Shown here: one piece after another, positions 51,212 to 62,273 of the stretch | How positions within the stretch are numbered: position 1 is the stretch's first letter | Layout: every line of letters begins with the position of its first letter | NCBI GenBank assembly: GCA_030680575.1 | Contig: JAUXVI010000021.1 | Location: 41,286 to 105,285 of the forward strand | Length of the DNA: 64,000 bases | Direction: 5' to 3' | Source: Hylemonella sp. | GTDB lineage: Bacteria; Pseudomonadota; Gammaproteobacteria; Burkholderiales; Burkholderiaceae_C | Made by a program: the position numbers and the translations under genes | Notes under the pieces: generated by a model | What the model was told of the DNA's origin: nothing | The model's input: the letters and a program-made list of their open reading frames with translations, nothing else | Database searches by the model: none

Positions 51212-52471
51212 TCAGGCCGCCACCGCCACGGTGCGTCGCGCGCGCCGCACCCGGAAGGCCGTCACCACCAGCGTCAGCTGCACCAGCGCCAGGCCGACGA
51301 ACAGCAGGCGATGAGCCTGCTGGTCCATCAGCACACCGAAGATCAGCGGCGAGACGGCCTGCCCGATATCGAGTCCCGAATACACCACGCCATAGACGCG
51401 CCCGCTGGCGTTCTCCGGCGTGGAACGCTTGATCAGCAGGTCACGCGAGGGACCGGCAAAACCGGCGGCCAAGCCCATCACGCCGAACAGCACGGGCACC
51501 GCCACGGCCGGCAGGCTGCCCAGGCCCAGCAACAACGACACGCCGGCCGCCACCGCAAAGCCACTGCCGATCACGCGCTCGCAACGCGCCGGATCGGTGG
51601 CCAGAAAACCGCCCCCCAACATGCCGCCCGCACTGGCCACCATGTAGGCCGTCAGACAGACCGCTACCAGTGACAGGGGCACGGCATGCAGCTGGCGCGC
51701 CGCTTCCGGTGCAAAGGCCTGCACCACGCTCAAGGCCATGGCAAAAATGAAGAAAAAGGCAAAGCACATCCAGACGGCGGGAATGCGCAAAAAAGCCAGA
51801 CGGCCTTCGCCCGTCGTGTCGGCGGCGGTTGTTGCCTCCGGCCTGGCATCAGGGGCCTGCGGCAGGAGCAGCCGCCGGCGCTGCAACCAGAGCAGCACCA
51901 GCACACTCAGCACCAGCACGCCCGCGGCGGCCAGCGCGGCGCGCCAGGAAAACAGCAGCGCCAGCGGCACCAGCAAGGCCGGTGCCAGCGCCCAGCCCAG
52001 GTAGCCGCTGATGCCGTGCACGCTGTAGGCATGGCCCAGACGCGGCGCGCTGACCCGGCGGTTGATCAGCGTGTAGTCCACCGGGTGGAACACGCCGTTG
52101 CCGGCCCCGGCCACCACGGCGAACAGCATCAGCACCACGTAGCTGCTGCTCAACGCAAAGCCGAAAGCGGCCAGCGCCAGCAGGCCCAGGCCGGCGTACA
52201 ACACCGGACGCGGACCGAAGCGATCGACCCAGAAACCCGAGAGCGTCTGCACCGTGCATGAGACAACAAAAAAGATCGTCATCAGGAAGCCGAGTTCTGC
52301 GTAGCTGGCGTTGAACGCGTCCTTCAACCACGGGAACAGCGGTGGCAGCAGGAGCTGGCTGAAATGGCTGACCAGATGCGCCAGGCCGATGAGCCCGATC
52401 AGGCTGGCATCCTGCCGCAGGCTCACGCCCGCCGCGGGGGAAAAGGTCTGGAGGGTGTCAGCCTTGCTCAT
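51212..52471 (-). CDS. MFS transporter (fosmidomycin-resistance-like)
   Basis: 419 residues with twelve membrane helices. GLAHLVSHFSQLLLPPLFPWL at the N-terminus resembles the Fsr (fosmidomycin resistance) subfamily, and FWVDRFGPRPVLYAGLG is the classic MFS loop 2-3 motif (DRxGxR). The second half repeats at GVVYSGLDIGQAVSPLIFGVLMD. It is probably a drug or small-molecule exporter at the inner membrane. The start at 52471 is the first Met at a sensible distance from helix 1; starts further upstream give a 32-residue extension without family character. It diverges from the MBL-fold gene with 89 bases between the starts. Confidence 0.85.
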   Translation of the reverse strand: MSKADTLQTFSPAAGVSLRQDASLIGLIGLAHLVSHFSQLLLPPLFPWLKDAFNASYAELGFLMTIFFVVSCTVQTLSGFWVDRFGPRPVLYAGLGLLALAAFGFALSSSYVVLMLFAVVAGAGNGVFHPVDYTLINRRVSAPRLGHAYSVHGISGYLGWALAPALLVPLALLFSWRAALAAAGVLVLSVLVLLWLQRRRLLLPQAPDARPEATTAADTTGEGRLAFLRIPAVWMCFAFFFIFAMALSVVQAFAPEAARQLHAVPLSLVAVCLTAYMVASAGGMLGGGFLATDPARCERVIGSGFAVAAGVSLLLGLGSLPAVAVPVLFGVMGLAAGFAGPSRDLLIKRSTPENASGRVYGVVYSGLDIGQAVSPLIFGVLMDQQAHRLLFVGLALVQLTLVVTAFRVRRARRTVAVAA

Positions 52472-52560
52472 GCTGCCATCGTAGCCCAAAGCCCCCCGGA
52501 ATTCGCACCGGCCTTGACACGGCATACTGGCGGCAGGAAAGAACGCGCACAAGGAGCTGT

Positions 52561-53493
52561 ATGGCATCGAAACTGATTCAATGGGCCGCCGGCCTCGTCA
52601 GCCTGCTGGGGTTTGCCGCGACGGCACAGGCGGTGGACGTGCGTTTCCAGCCGGTCGCCCCCGGCATCTACGCCTACATCGGCGACATGGGTGCGCGCAC
52701 CTATGACAACGAGGGGCTCAACGCCAACATCGGCCTGGTGGTCACGGCTGCAGGCGCCGTGCTGATCGACAGTGGCGCCACCTTCGCGTCGGCCCGGCAG
52801 ATTGCCGAGGCCGCACGCAAGGTGACGGACCAACCCATCAGGTGGGTGATCAACACCGGCGGGCAGGACCACCGCTGGCTCGGCAACGGCTACTTCAAGG
52901 CGCAAGGGGCCGAGATCATCGCCCACGCCAGCGCCCGGGCCGACATGAACAACCGCGGCAACGACCACCTGCAGGGACTGCAGACCACGCTGAAGGAAAA
53001 AGCCGCCGGCACAGTACCCACCCTGCCGACCCGCTTCATCACCGAACCGGATGCCGTGCTCACCTTGGGCGGCATCACGCTGGAACTCAAGCACCGCAAC
53101 GGTGCCCATACGCCGGGTGACCTGATGGTCTGGTTGCCGCAGCACCAGGTGCTGTTCACGGGCGACGTGGTGTACGTCGATCGCCTGCTCGGCGTGATAC
53201 CGGTGAGCAACACCAGAAACTGGCTGGAAACGTTCGCGGTCATCGAGCAACTCAAGCCCCCCACCATCGTGCCCGGCCACGGCAAGGTGACGGACCTGGC
53301 CACCGCCCGCGCCGACACCCGCGACTACCTGCTGGCACTGCGCGCCCACATGAAAAAAGCCGTGGACGATGGCGTGGACGTGAGCGCCGCCGTGAAAAGT
53401 TTCAACGCAGCACCGTTCATGCGCCTGCTCAATGCGGCCGAACTGATGCCGGGCAACGCCAGCCGCACCTACCTGGAACTCGAACGCGAATAG
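52561..53493 (+). CDS. exported metallo-beta-lactamase-fold protein with altered metal motif
   Basis: 310 residues with a signal peptide (LIQWAAGLVSLLGFAATAQA). The MBL fold resembles SoxH/quinoprotein-relay metallohydrolases. Later ligands remain: NGAHTPGD (His), FTGDVVY (Asp) and VPGHGKV (His). The first motif HxHxDH is changed to T99-G-G101-Q-D103-H104 (in VINTGGQDHRW), so the first two His are lost. Loss of two ligands should empty one metal site. It may be a binding or mono-metal enzyme. The 18-base gap to the cation efflux gene suggests co-transcription, perhaps for metal or thiol handling. Confidence 0.75.
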   Translation: MASKLIQWAAGLVSLLGFAATAQAVDVRFQPVAPGIYAYIGDMGARTYDNEGLNANIGLVVTAAGAVLIDSGATFASARQIAEAARKVTDQPIRWVINTGGQDHRWLGNGYFKAQGAEIIAHASARADMNNRGNDHLQGLQTTLKEKAAGTVPTLPTRFITEPDAVLTLGGITLELKHRNGAHTPGDLMVWLPQHQVLFTGDVVYVDRLLGVIPVSNTRNWLETFAVIEQLKPPTIVPGHGKVTDLATARADTRDYLLALRAHMKKAVDDGVDVSAAVKSFNAAPFMRLLNAAELMPGNASRTYLELERE

Positions 53494-53508
53494 CCCCCCT
53501 GTCACCGT

Positions 53509-54423
53509 ATGAGCCACAACCACGAACACCACCACCCGGCGCCGACCAGCTTCAGCCGAGCCTTCGCCATCGGCATTGCGCTCAACACGGTTTTCGTCGC
53601 GGTGGAGGCCTACTACGGCTGGCAGATCAATTCGCTGGCGCTGCTGGCCGATGCCGGCCACAACCTGAGCGACGTTGCCGGCCTGCTGCTGGCCTGGGGC
53701 GCCGCCCTGGCCGCCCGGCTGCAGCCCGATGCGCGCCACACCTACGGCTGGCGGCGCGCCTCCATCCTGGCCGCCTTTGCCAACGCCGTGCTGCTGCTGG
53801 TAGCCATGGGTTCGCTGGCGTGGGAGGCACTGGGCCGTCTGAATTCACCCGAGGCGACCCAGGGCTGGACCCTCATCACGGTGGCGACCATCGGCATCGT
53901 CATCAATAGCGTCACGGCCCTGCTCTTTCTGCGCGGGCGCGAACACGATCTCAATGTGCGCGGTGCCTTCCTGCACATGGCGGCCGACGCGCTGGTGTCG
54001 CTCGGGGTGGTGATTGGCGGCGTGCTCTACCTGTGGCAGGGCTGGGCCTGGCTCGACCCGGTCATCAGCCTGGGCATTGCCGCCGTCATCGTGGCCGGCA
54101 GCTGGGGCCTGCTGCGCCAGTCACTGCATCTGCTGTTCGACGGTGTGCCCGAAGGCATCAACCTGCCGGCTGTGCACACCTGGCTGGCCGCGCGTCCTGG
54201 CGTGGCGCGGGTGGACGACCTGCATGTCTGGGCCATGAGCACCACGCAAGTGGCGCTGACGGCGCACCTGGTCATGCCAGCAGGCCATCCGGGCGACGAC
54301 TTCCTGCATGAGGCCAGCGAGGCGCTGCATGAACATTTCGGCATCGACCACGCCACACTGCAGATCACGCGTGCGCCGCTGATGGCGGCATGCCATGTTT
54401 TTCACGAAGAACGTGGCAGCTAG
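53509..54423 (+). CDS. cation diffusion facilitator (ZitB/CzcD type)
   Basis: 304 residues. The His-rich N-terminus (SHNHEHHHPAP), six membrane helices, and the intramembrane metal site pairs ADAGHNLSDVAGL (His-x-x-x-Asp) and HMAADALVSLG (His-x-x-x-Asp) are those of a zinc-type CDF antiporter. The C-terminal cytoplasmic domain (from about 210, PGVARVDDLHVWAMSTTQVALTAHLV in parts) has the metallochaperone-like fold. It exports Zn2+, Co2+ or Cd2+ in exchange for protons. It follows the MBL-fold gene by 15 bases. Confidence 0.9.
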   Translation: MSHNHEHHHPAPTSFSRAFAIGIALNTVFVAVEAYYGWQINSLALLADAGHNLSDVAGLLLAWGAALAARLQPDARHTYGWRRASILAAFANAVLLLVAMGSLAWEALGRLNSPEATQGWTLITVATIGIVINSVTALLFLRGREHDLNVRGAFLHMAADALVSLGVVIGGVLYLWQGWAWLDPVISLGIAAVIVAGSWGLLRQSLHLLFDGVPEGINLPAVHTWLAARPGVARVDDLHVWAMSTTQVALTAHLVMPAGHPGDDFLHEASEALHEHFGIDHATLQITRAPLMAACHVFHEERGS

Positions 54424-54446
54424 CCTCTGCCGGACAATCCCTCTTC

Positions 54447-54490
54447 GCTATCGATTGAATAGCAAATTAAGTGCTGGCTGTGGGGTAGAG
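54447..54490 (+). repeat. dispersed repeat, copy 6 (partial)
   Basis: GCTATCGATTGAATAGC is the palindromic head; the following AAATTAAGTGCTGGCTGTGG is a degenerate core. It lies 24 bases after the cation efflux gene. The rest of 54491-54620 has no gene that I can see. Confidence 0.55.
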
Positions 54491-54620
54491 AGTTGCTAGC
54501 AACCCAACAGAACTGATGTGGCATGCTGTGTGACAGGTTTGCCGGCATGACTTGGAGCAAGGTGCTCAGCGTCCGCTGTAGCGCGACTTCGTGGCGTTAA
54601 GTAATACGACCACACTCCAA

Positions 54621-55256
54621 TTAAGGAGGTGTAGGCAAAGGCTTGGCGGGAGGCTTGCCGACCTTATCGGCCAAGGCTTTGTCACGCCGCGCCCTGCTCT
54701 CCTGCGCCTGACGCTGTTTCTCTTCGTATTCCTGCTTATCCGCTGACCGACTTTCCGCGGTCGGTCGGTCGCTGTTTTTGTCGCGCTCAGCCCGTGGTGT
54801 GGAGGAAAGTCGGTCTTGCTCAGCTTGTTGCTTGTCGATCTTCTTTTGTTCCGCCCGCTCCAGCCGTTCTTTATGGTCCTGAATGGCTGCTTCGCGCCGA
54901 TCAGCCGCTTCTTGCTGGTTCTGAAGTGAAGACTTCTCTTCCAGCCGCTGAATCTCTTCAGCGCCTTTTTGCCGACGTTGCACGTCATTGACAGCGATTT
55001 CCTGGCGTCGCAGATCCTCCATCGTCAATCGGCGCCTGGCATGAACCTTCCGCAGACAATCATTGACCGCAAAGCGCTGGTAACAAGCTGCTTCCTCGTT
55101 GGCATAGCGAGCCTCCTGATACCCACGTTCGGCCTGAATGCGGTCCAACTCAGACTGCAAGGGGTCAGGGGCAGACGTTGTCAACTCGGACGATGGCTGC
55201 GCATGCAACGCACAGGTCGCGAGCCCGATGAGCAGGAAGACAAGCCAGTTTTTCAT
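54621..55256 (-). CDS. periplasmic coiled-coil protein, 211 aa
   Basis: A signal peptide (WLVFLLIGLATCALHA-QP) is followed by a long charged helix-forming region (about 30-190) very rich in Glu, Lys, Arg and Gln, with two Cys (ACYQRF, DCLRK) about ten residues apart that could form a disulfide. The tail is Pro-rich (PPAKPLPTPP). No enzyme motif. It starts in the ATGA overlap with the zapE stop, so it is translationally coupled to zapE. A role near the division site or envelope is only a guess from this linkage. Confidence 0.7.
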   Translation of the reverse strand: MKNWLVFLLIGLATCALHAQPSSELTTSAPDPLQSELDRIQAERGYQEARYANEEAACYQRFAVNDCLRKVHARRRLTMEDLRRQEIAVNDVQRRQKGAEEIQRLEEKSSLQNQQEAADRREAAIQDHKERLERAEQKKIDKQQAEQDRLSSTPRAERDKNSDRPTAESRSADKQEYEEKQRQAQESRARRDKALADKVGKPPAKPLPTPP

Positions 55257-56353
55257 GTGAGTCGAGTATCGACCACGCGTCGCTCCAAGGAAAGAAACTC
55301 TTGCGATTGCATTTCGTTGAGTCGCGATACCGTGCGTGGAAATTCGTGAACCAAGGGTCCGTCGGTGTACAACGCTTCCGGCGACACCGCCGCCGACATG
55401 ATCAGTTTAACGCGCCGGTCATACAGCACATCCACCAGCCAGGTAAAGCGCCGTGCCTCGGAAGCCATGCGCACCGGCATGTGCGGCACGTCACTCAGGA
55501 ACACGGCATGGAACTGGGTCGCGATTTCCAGGTAATCATTTTGCGATCGTGGACCACCGCACAGCGTCTTGAAATCGAACCAGACCACACCACCCGCCTT
55601 GCGCCGAGCCCGGATTTCTCGTGCCTCGATGTGCAGCACCGGGTCTTCATCCTGCGTTTCTGCCAGCCGATTGAAGGCATCGGTCATGGCCGCATCGGCC
55701 TCAGCACCCAGCGGCGTGTGGTACAGCTTGACATGCTCCAGGGTACGGCGGCGGTAATCGGTGCCGTTGTCCACATTCACCACTTCCAGCTGCTGATTGA
55801 GCAAGGCAATGGCCGGCAGGATGCGCTCCCGGTGCAAGCCGTTAGGGTAAAGCTCATCCGGACGGAAATTGGACGTTGCCACCAGGCCGACGCCGTTGTC
55901 AAACAGTGCCGCCAGCAGGCGATGCAGAATCATGGCATCGGTGATATCGGCCACGTGAAACTCATCGAAGCAGATGAGCTTGTACTTCTTGGCAATGCGC
56001 TCTGCCAACGCATTGAGCGGATTGACCGTACCTTGCAGTTCGGCCAGCTCGCGATGCACCTCACGCATGAACTCGTGAAAATGCAAGCGTGTCTTGCGCT
56101 TGAGCGGTACGGCATTGAAGAAGCAATCCATCAGAAAGCTCTTGCCGCGCCCCACCCCGCCGTGCATGTAGACCCCTTTGGGGATGTCAGGGCGGTTGAT
56201 GAGCTTCTTCAATGCGTTGGAACGCTTTTCCTTGTAACCAGCCCATTCTGTTGCACAACGCTCCAGTGCAGCAACCGCGTGCAACTGCGCGGGGTCACTG
56301 GTGTAACCCCGCGTTTTCAGCTCAGCCTGATAAGCCTTGAGTACGGATGTCAA
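55253..56353 (-). CDS. zapE: cell division protein ZapE (AFG1-like ATPase)
   Basis: 366 residues, near E. coli ZapE (375). Walker A is GGVGRGKSFLMD, Walker B is LICFDEFHVAD, with ATSNFRPDELYPNGLHRERILP as sensor region and a C-terminal VKLIMSAAVSPEALY. ZapE is an FtsZ-interacting ATPase needed for growth under low oxygen or heat. It follows lpdA by 16 bases and its stop overlaps the coiled-coil gene, so odhA-odhB-lpdA-zapE may form one long unit, a known order in Comamonadaceae. Confidence 0.92.
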   Translation of the reverse strand: MTSVLKAYQAELKTRGYTSDPAQLHAVAALERCATEWAGYKEKRSNALKKLINRPDIPKGVYMHGGVGRGKSFLMDCFFNAVPLKRKTRLHFHEFMREVHRELAELQGTVNPLNALAERIAKKYKLICFDEFHVADITDAMILHRLLAALFDNGVGLVATSNFRPDELYPNGLHRERILPAIALLNQQLEVVNVDNGTDYRRRTLEHVKLYHTPLGAEADAAMTDAFNRLAETQDEDPVLHIEAREIRARRKAGGVVWFDFKTLCGGPRSQNDYLEIATQFHAVFLSDVPHMPVRMASEARRFTWLVDVLYDRRVKLIMSAAVSPEALYTDGPLVHEFPRTVSRLNEMQSQEFLSLERRVVDTRLT

Positions 56354-56369
56354 GCCAGTGGACCTGCGC

Positions 56370-57797
<1,428 letters not shown>

Positions 57798-57836
57798 GTT
57801 GTTTCTCGCTTAGTCAGAGAAAGTCAGGCTGCGAGC

Positions 57837-57942
57837 GACGGTCTGCTTCGCGGGACACCGCGGAACCGGCTCTGCCGGGCCGCTGGTGTCGCCCCCTGCA
57901 AGGGGGGTGGCGTAGCGACACGCAGTGCGCGCAGCCTGGGGG
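57837..57942 (-). repeat. GC-rich intergenic repeat, copy 3
   Basis: On the minus strand CACTGCGTGTCGCTACGCC, then CCTTGCAGGGGGCGACACC and AGCGGCCCGGCAGAGCCGG. The head matches copy 1 and the tail matches copy 2. It fills most of the 147-base odhB-lpdA gap, so the operon is either interrupted here or read through two hairpins. Confidence 0.65.
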
Positions 57943-57944
57943 TG

Positions 57945-59195
<1,251 letters not shown>

Positions 59196-59274
59196 TTGAA
59201 TTCTTTCCGTATCTTTTTAGGTTCACGGGACAGGCCGTCAGGCCCGTCCCAAACTGATGAAGAAACTAGCGACC

Positions 59275-62124
59275 TTATTTGCTCAGAACAAAACCCTTGA
59301 GCTTGCCAAAGGCGCCGTCAACCAGCGCCTTCTGCTGCTCCTGGTGCAGGTGCGAGTAGCCGACTGCCGGCGAAGCCGAGGCGGCACGGCCGGAGTAACC
59401 CAGCTTCTGGCCTTCGCTCATGTTCTCGTGAATGTTGTGCTGGATGAAGAACCAGGCACCCTGGTTCTGCGGCTCGTCCTGGCACCACACGATGTCGCTG
59501 GCATTCGGGTACTTCTTGAGCTCAGCGGCAAAGGCCTTGTGCGGGAAGGGATAGAGCTGCTCGACGCGGATGATGGCCACGTCGTCGGCACTCTTCTCCT
59601 CGCGCTTCTTGACCAGGTCGTAATAGACCTTACCGGAACAGGCGATGACACGCTTGACCTTGTCGGCCTTGATGTCCTTCTGCTCAGGAATGACGGTCTG
59701 GAACGAGCCCTTGGTGAACTCGGACAGCGGCGAGGTCGCATCCTTGTTGCGCAGCAGGGACTTGGGCGTCATGATGATCAGCGGCTTGCGCAGGTTGCGA
59801 ACCATCTGACGGCGCAGCACATGGAAGATCTGGCTGGCCGTGGTCGGTTGCACCACTTGCATGTTGGTGTCCGCCGCCAGCTGCATGAAACGCTCCAGGC
59901 GTGCCGAGCTGTGCTCCGGGCCCTGGCCTTCATAGCCGTGCGGCAGCATCAGCGTGATGCCGTTGACGCGACCCCATTTCACTTCACCGGAGGCGATGAA
60001 CTGGTCGATCACCACCTGAGCGCCGTTGGCGAAGTCGCCGAACTGTGCTTCCCAGATCACCAAGGTGTTGGGATCGTTGGAGGCGTAGCCGTATTCGAAG
60101 CCCAGCACCGCCTCTTCCGACAGGATGGAGTCGATCACGACGAACGGCGCCTGGTTCTCGGCCACGTTCTGCAAAGGCACGTAGGTACCGGTGTCCCACT
60201 TCTCGCGGTTCTGGTCGTGAATCACGGCGTGGCGGTGCGTAAACGTACCGCGGCCGCAGTCCTCGCCCGACAGACGCACCGGGTAGCCGCTGGCCACCAG
60301 CGAGGCAAAGGCCATGTGCTCGCCCATGCCCCAGTCCACCGGAATGTCACCCCGGCCCATGGCCGCACGGTCGTCGTACACCTTCTTCACCAGTTGGTGC
60401 GGCGTGACGCCGGCCGGAATGGTGGTCAGCTTCTCGGAGAGTCGTTTCCACTCGGTCAACGGAATGGCCGTGTCACCGACATCGGTCCACTTCTTGTCGA
60501 GGAACGGCGACCAGTCGACCGCGTACTTGCTCTTGAAGTTGGTCAACACCGGGTCCACCGTGTGCTTGCCCGCGTCCATGGCGGCACGGTAGGCCTTGAC
60601 CATGTCGTCACCCAGCGACTCGCCCAGGCCCTGGGCTGCCAGCTTGTCGGCGTAGAGCTTGCGCGTGCCGGGGTGAGCCGCAATTTTCTTGTACATCAGC
60701 GGCTGCGTCAGCGCCGGCGTGTCCTGCTCGTTGTGGCCGAGCTTGCGGAAGCAGGTGATGTCCACCACCACGTCCTGGCGGAACTCCATGCGGAACTCCA
60801 GCGCCAGTTGCGTGGCCAGCACCACAGCTTCAGGATCGTCACCGTTGACGTGCAGCACCGGTGCTTCGACCATCTTGACGATGTCGGTGCAATACACGGT
60901 CGAACGCATGTCGCGCGGGTCGGAGGTGGTGAAACCGATCTGGTTGTTCACCACGAGATGCACCGTGCCGCCGGTACCATAGCCGCGCGTCTGCGAGAAA
61001 TTGAGCATCTCCTGATTGACGCCCTGGCCGGCCACCGCCGCATCGCCGTGGATCAGCACCGGCAGCACTTCCTGCTCTCCCGTCGCGCCGCGCCGTACCT
61101 GGCGGGCATACACCGATCCGGCGACCACCGGATTGACGATTTCGAGATGGGAAGGATTAAAAGCCAGCGTCAGATGCACCGGGCCGTGCGGCGTGGCGAT
61201 GTCGGATGAATAGCCCATGTGGTATTTCACGTCGCCGGCCGCCAGCGTCGCCGCCTTTTTGCCCTCGAATTCGGCGAACAGCATGGACGGCTGCTTGCCC
61301 AGCGTATTCACCAGCACATTGAGGCGGCCGCGATGCGCCATGCCGATGACGATCTCCTTGACGCCCAGGCTGCTGCCGGTGCGAATCAACTGGTCCATCG
61401 CCAGAATCATCGATTCGCCGCCTTCGAGCGAGAAGCGCTTCTGACCGACATAGCGGGTATGCAGATAGCGTTCCAGCGTCTCGGCGGCGGTGATGGCACC
61501 GAGGAAATGCCGCTTGTCGGCGTTGCTGTAGCGCGTTGCGGTGCGCGCCGGTTCGAAGCGCGACTGAATCCAGCGTTTTTGCGCCACATCCGCGATATAC
61601 ATGTACTCGGCGCCGATATGGCCGCAATAGCGCTGGCGCAGCGCTTCGAGAATCTCGCGCAGGCTCGACGCGGCGGCGCCCATGTCGAATGATCCGGTGT
61701 GGAACGGCGTCGACAGATCGGCTTCAGTGAAGCCGTAATAAGCCGGATCAAGTTCGGCGATTTCCGGCCGCTCATGGCGTTTCAGCGGGTCGAGCTGCGC
61801 CCAGCGATTGCCAAGAAAGCGGTAGGCGGTGATGAGCTGCAACACCTTGGTCTGCTTCTCGGCGGCCTGCGGCGGCGCGCTGCGCGGCGCGGCGTGCAAG
61901 GTGCCAGCCAGTGCGCGCTGCGCGAAGCCATTGATGACGGGCGTATGCGCGACGTCCGGGCCTTGGTAAGCCCCGACGCCAGGCAGGTTGGCGAGCTTGT
62001 CGAAATAGTCGCGCCACGGCGGTTCGACGGCGGCGGGATTCGCCAGATAGGCCTCGTACAACTCTTCGACATAGGGTGCGTTTGCACCGTAGAGATATGA
62101 ATTGGACAACAATTGATTCATCAT
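59275..62124 (-). CDS. odhA: 2-oxoglutarate dehydrogenase E1 component (mosaic)
   Basis: 949 residues, normal length. The N-terminal YLYGANAPYVEELYEAYL, the ThDP region with EIVIGMAHRGRLNVL, and VLVHGDAA-type VLPVLIHGDAAVAGQGV, then EAPVLHVNGDDPEAVV and GKVYYDLVKKREE are all OdhA. It decarboxylates 2-oxoglutarate and passes succinyl to OdhB. The start ATG 62124 (or 62121) has GAGAGGTG upstream. The first ~390 codons resemble Rhodocyclales OdhA in wording and codon choice (AAT, TAT, GGT, GCG), whereas from SDPRDMRSTVYCTD on the protein is like Comamonadaceae OdhA. No stop or frame change is seen at the join. This could be gene conversion or assembly. Confidence 0.95.
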   Translation of the reverse strand: MMNQLLSNSYLYGANAPYVEELYEAYLANPAAVEPPWRDYFDKLANLPGVGAYQGPDVAHTPVINGFAQRALAGTLHAAPRSAPPQAAEKQTKVLQLITAYRFLGNRWAQLDPLKRHERPEIAELDPAYYGFTEADLSTPFHTGSFDMGAAASSLREILEALRQRYCGHIGAEYMYIADVAQKRWIQSRFEPARTATRYSNADKRHFLGAITAAETLERYLHTRYVGQKRFSLEGGESMILAMDQLIRTGSSLGVKEIVIGMAHRGRLNVLVNTLGKQPSMLFAEFEGKKAATLAAGDVKYHMGYSSDIATPHGPVHLTLAFNPSHLEIVNPVVAGSVYARQVRRGATGEQEVLPVLIHGDAAVAGQGVNQEMLNFSQTRGYGTGGTVHLVVNNQIGFTTSDPRDMRSTVYCTDIVKMVEAPVLHVNGDDPEAVVLATQLALEFRMEFRQDVVVDITCFRKLGHNEQDTPALTQPLMYKKIAAHPGTRKLYADKLAAQGLGESLGDDMVKAYRAAMDAGKHTVDPVLTNFKSKYAVDWSPFLDKKWTDVGDTAIPLTEWKRLSEKLTTIPAGVTPHQLVKKVYDDRAAMGRGDIPVDWGMGEHMAFASLVASGYPVRLSGEDCGRGTFTHRHAVIHDQNREKWDTGTYVPLQNVAENQAPFVVIDSILSEEAVLGFEYGYASNDPNTLVIWEAQFGDFANGAQVVIDQFIASGEVKWGRVNGITLMLPHGYEGQGPEHSSARLERFMQLAADTNMQVVQPTTASQIFHVLRRQMVRNLRKPLIIMTPKSLLRNKDATSPLSEFTKGSFQTVIPEQKDIKADKVKRVIACSGKVYYDLVKKREEKSADDVAIIRVEQLYPFPHKAFAAELKKYPNASDIVWCQDEPQNQGAWFFIQHNIHENMSEGQKLGYSGRAASASPAVGYSHLHQEQQKALVDGAFGKLKGFVLSK

Positions 62125-62139
62125 GCCATCACCTCTCAA

Positions 62140-62222
62140 GAAACACGCCGGGCCACCCCAAGGGTTTCTTGGCCCCTTGAGGGGCAGACGCAGCAAGGCT
62201 GCGGCTTCGGGGTGGGCTCATT
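62140..62222 (-). repeat. GC-rich intergenic repeat, variant copy
   Basis: On the minus strand GAGCCCACCCCGAAGCC, then GCAGCCTTGCTGCG, CCCCTCAAGGGGCC and CCTTGGGGTGGCCCGG. It is of the same style as the other GC-rich repeats but only loosely similar. It lies just upstream of odhA on the minus strand. Confidence 0.4.
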
Positions 62223-62234
62223 TAATGGGTAGGC

Positions 62235-62270
62235 GTAAAAAAAGGGGGCGCGAGGCGTCCCCTTTTTTAC
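62235..62270 (-). terminator. Rho-independent terminator after gltA
   Basis: GTAAAAAAGGGG and CCCCTTTTTTTAC arms around GACGCCTCGCGCC. It starts four bases after the gltA stop and separates gltA from odhA. Confidence 0.88.
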
Positions 62271-62273
62271 CGC

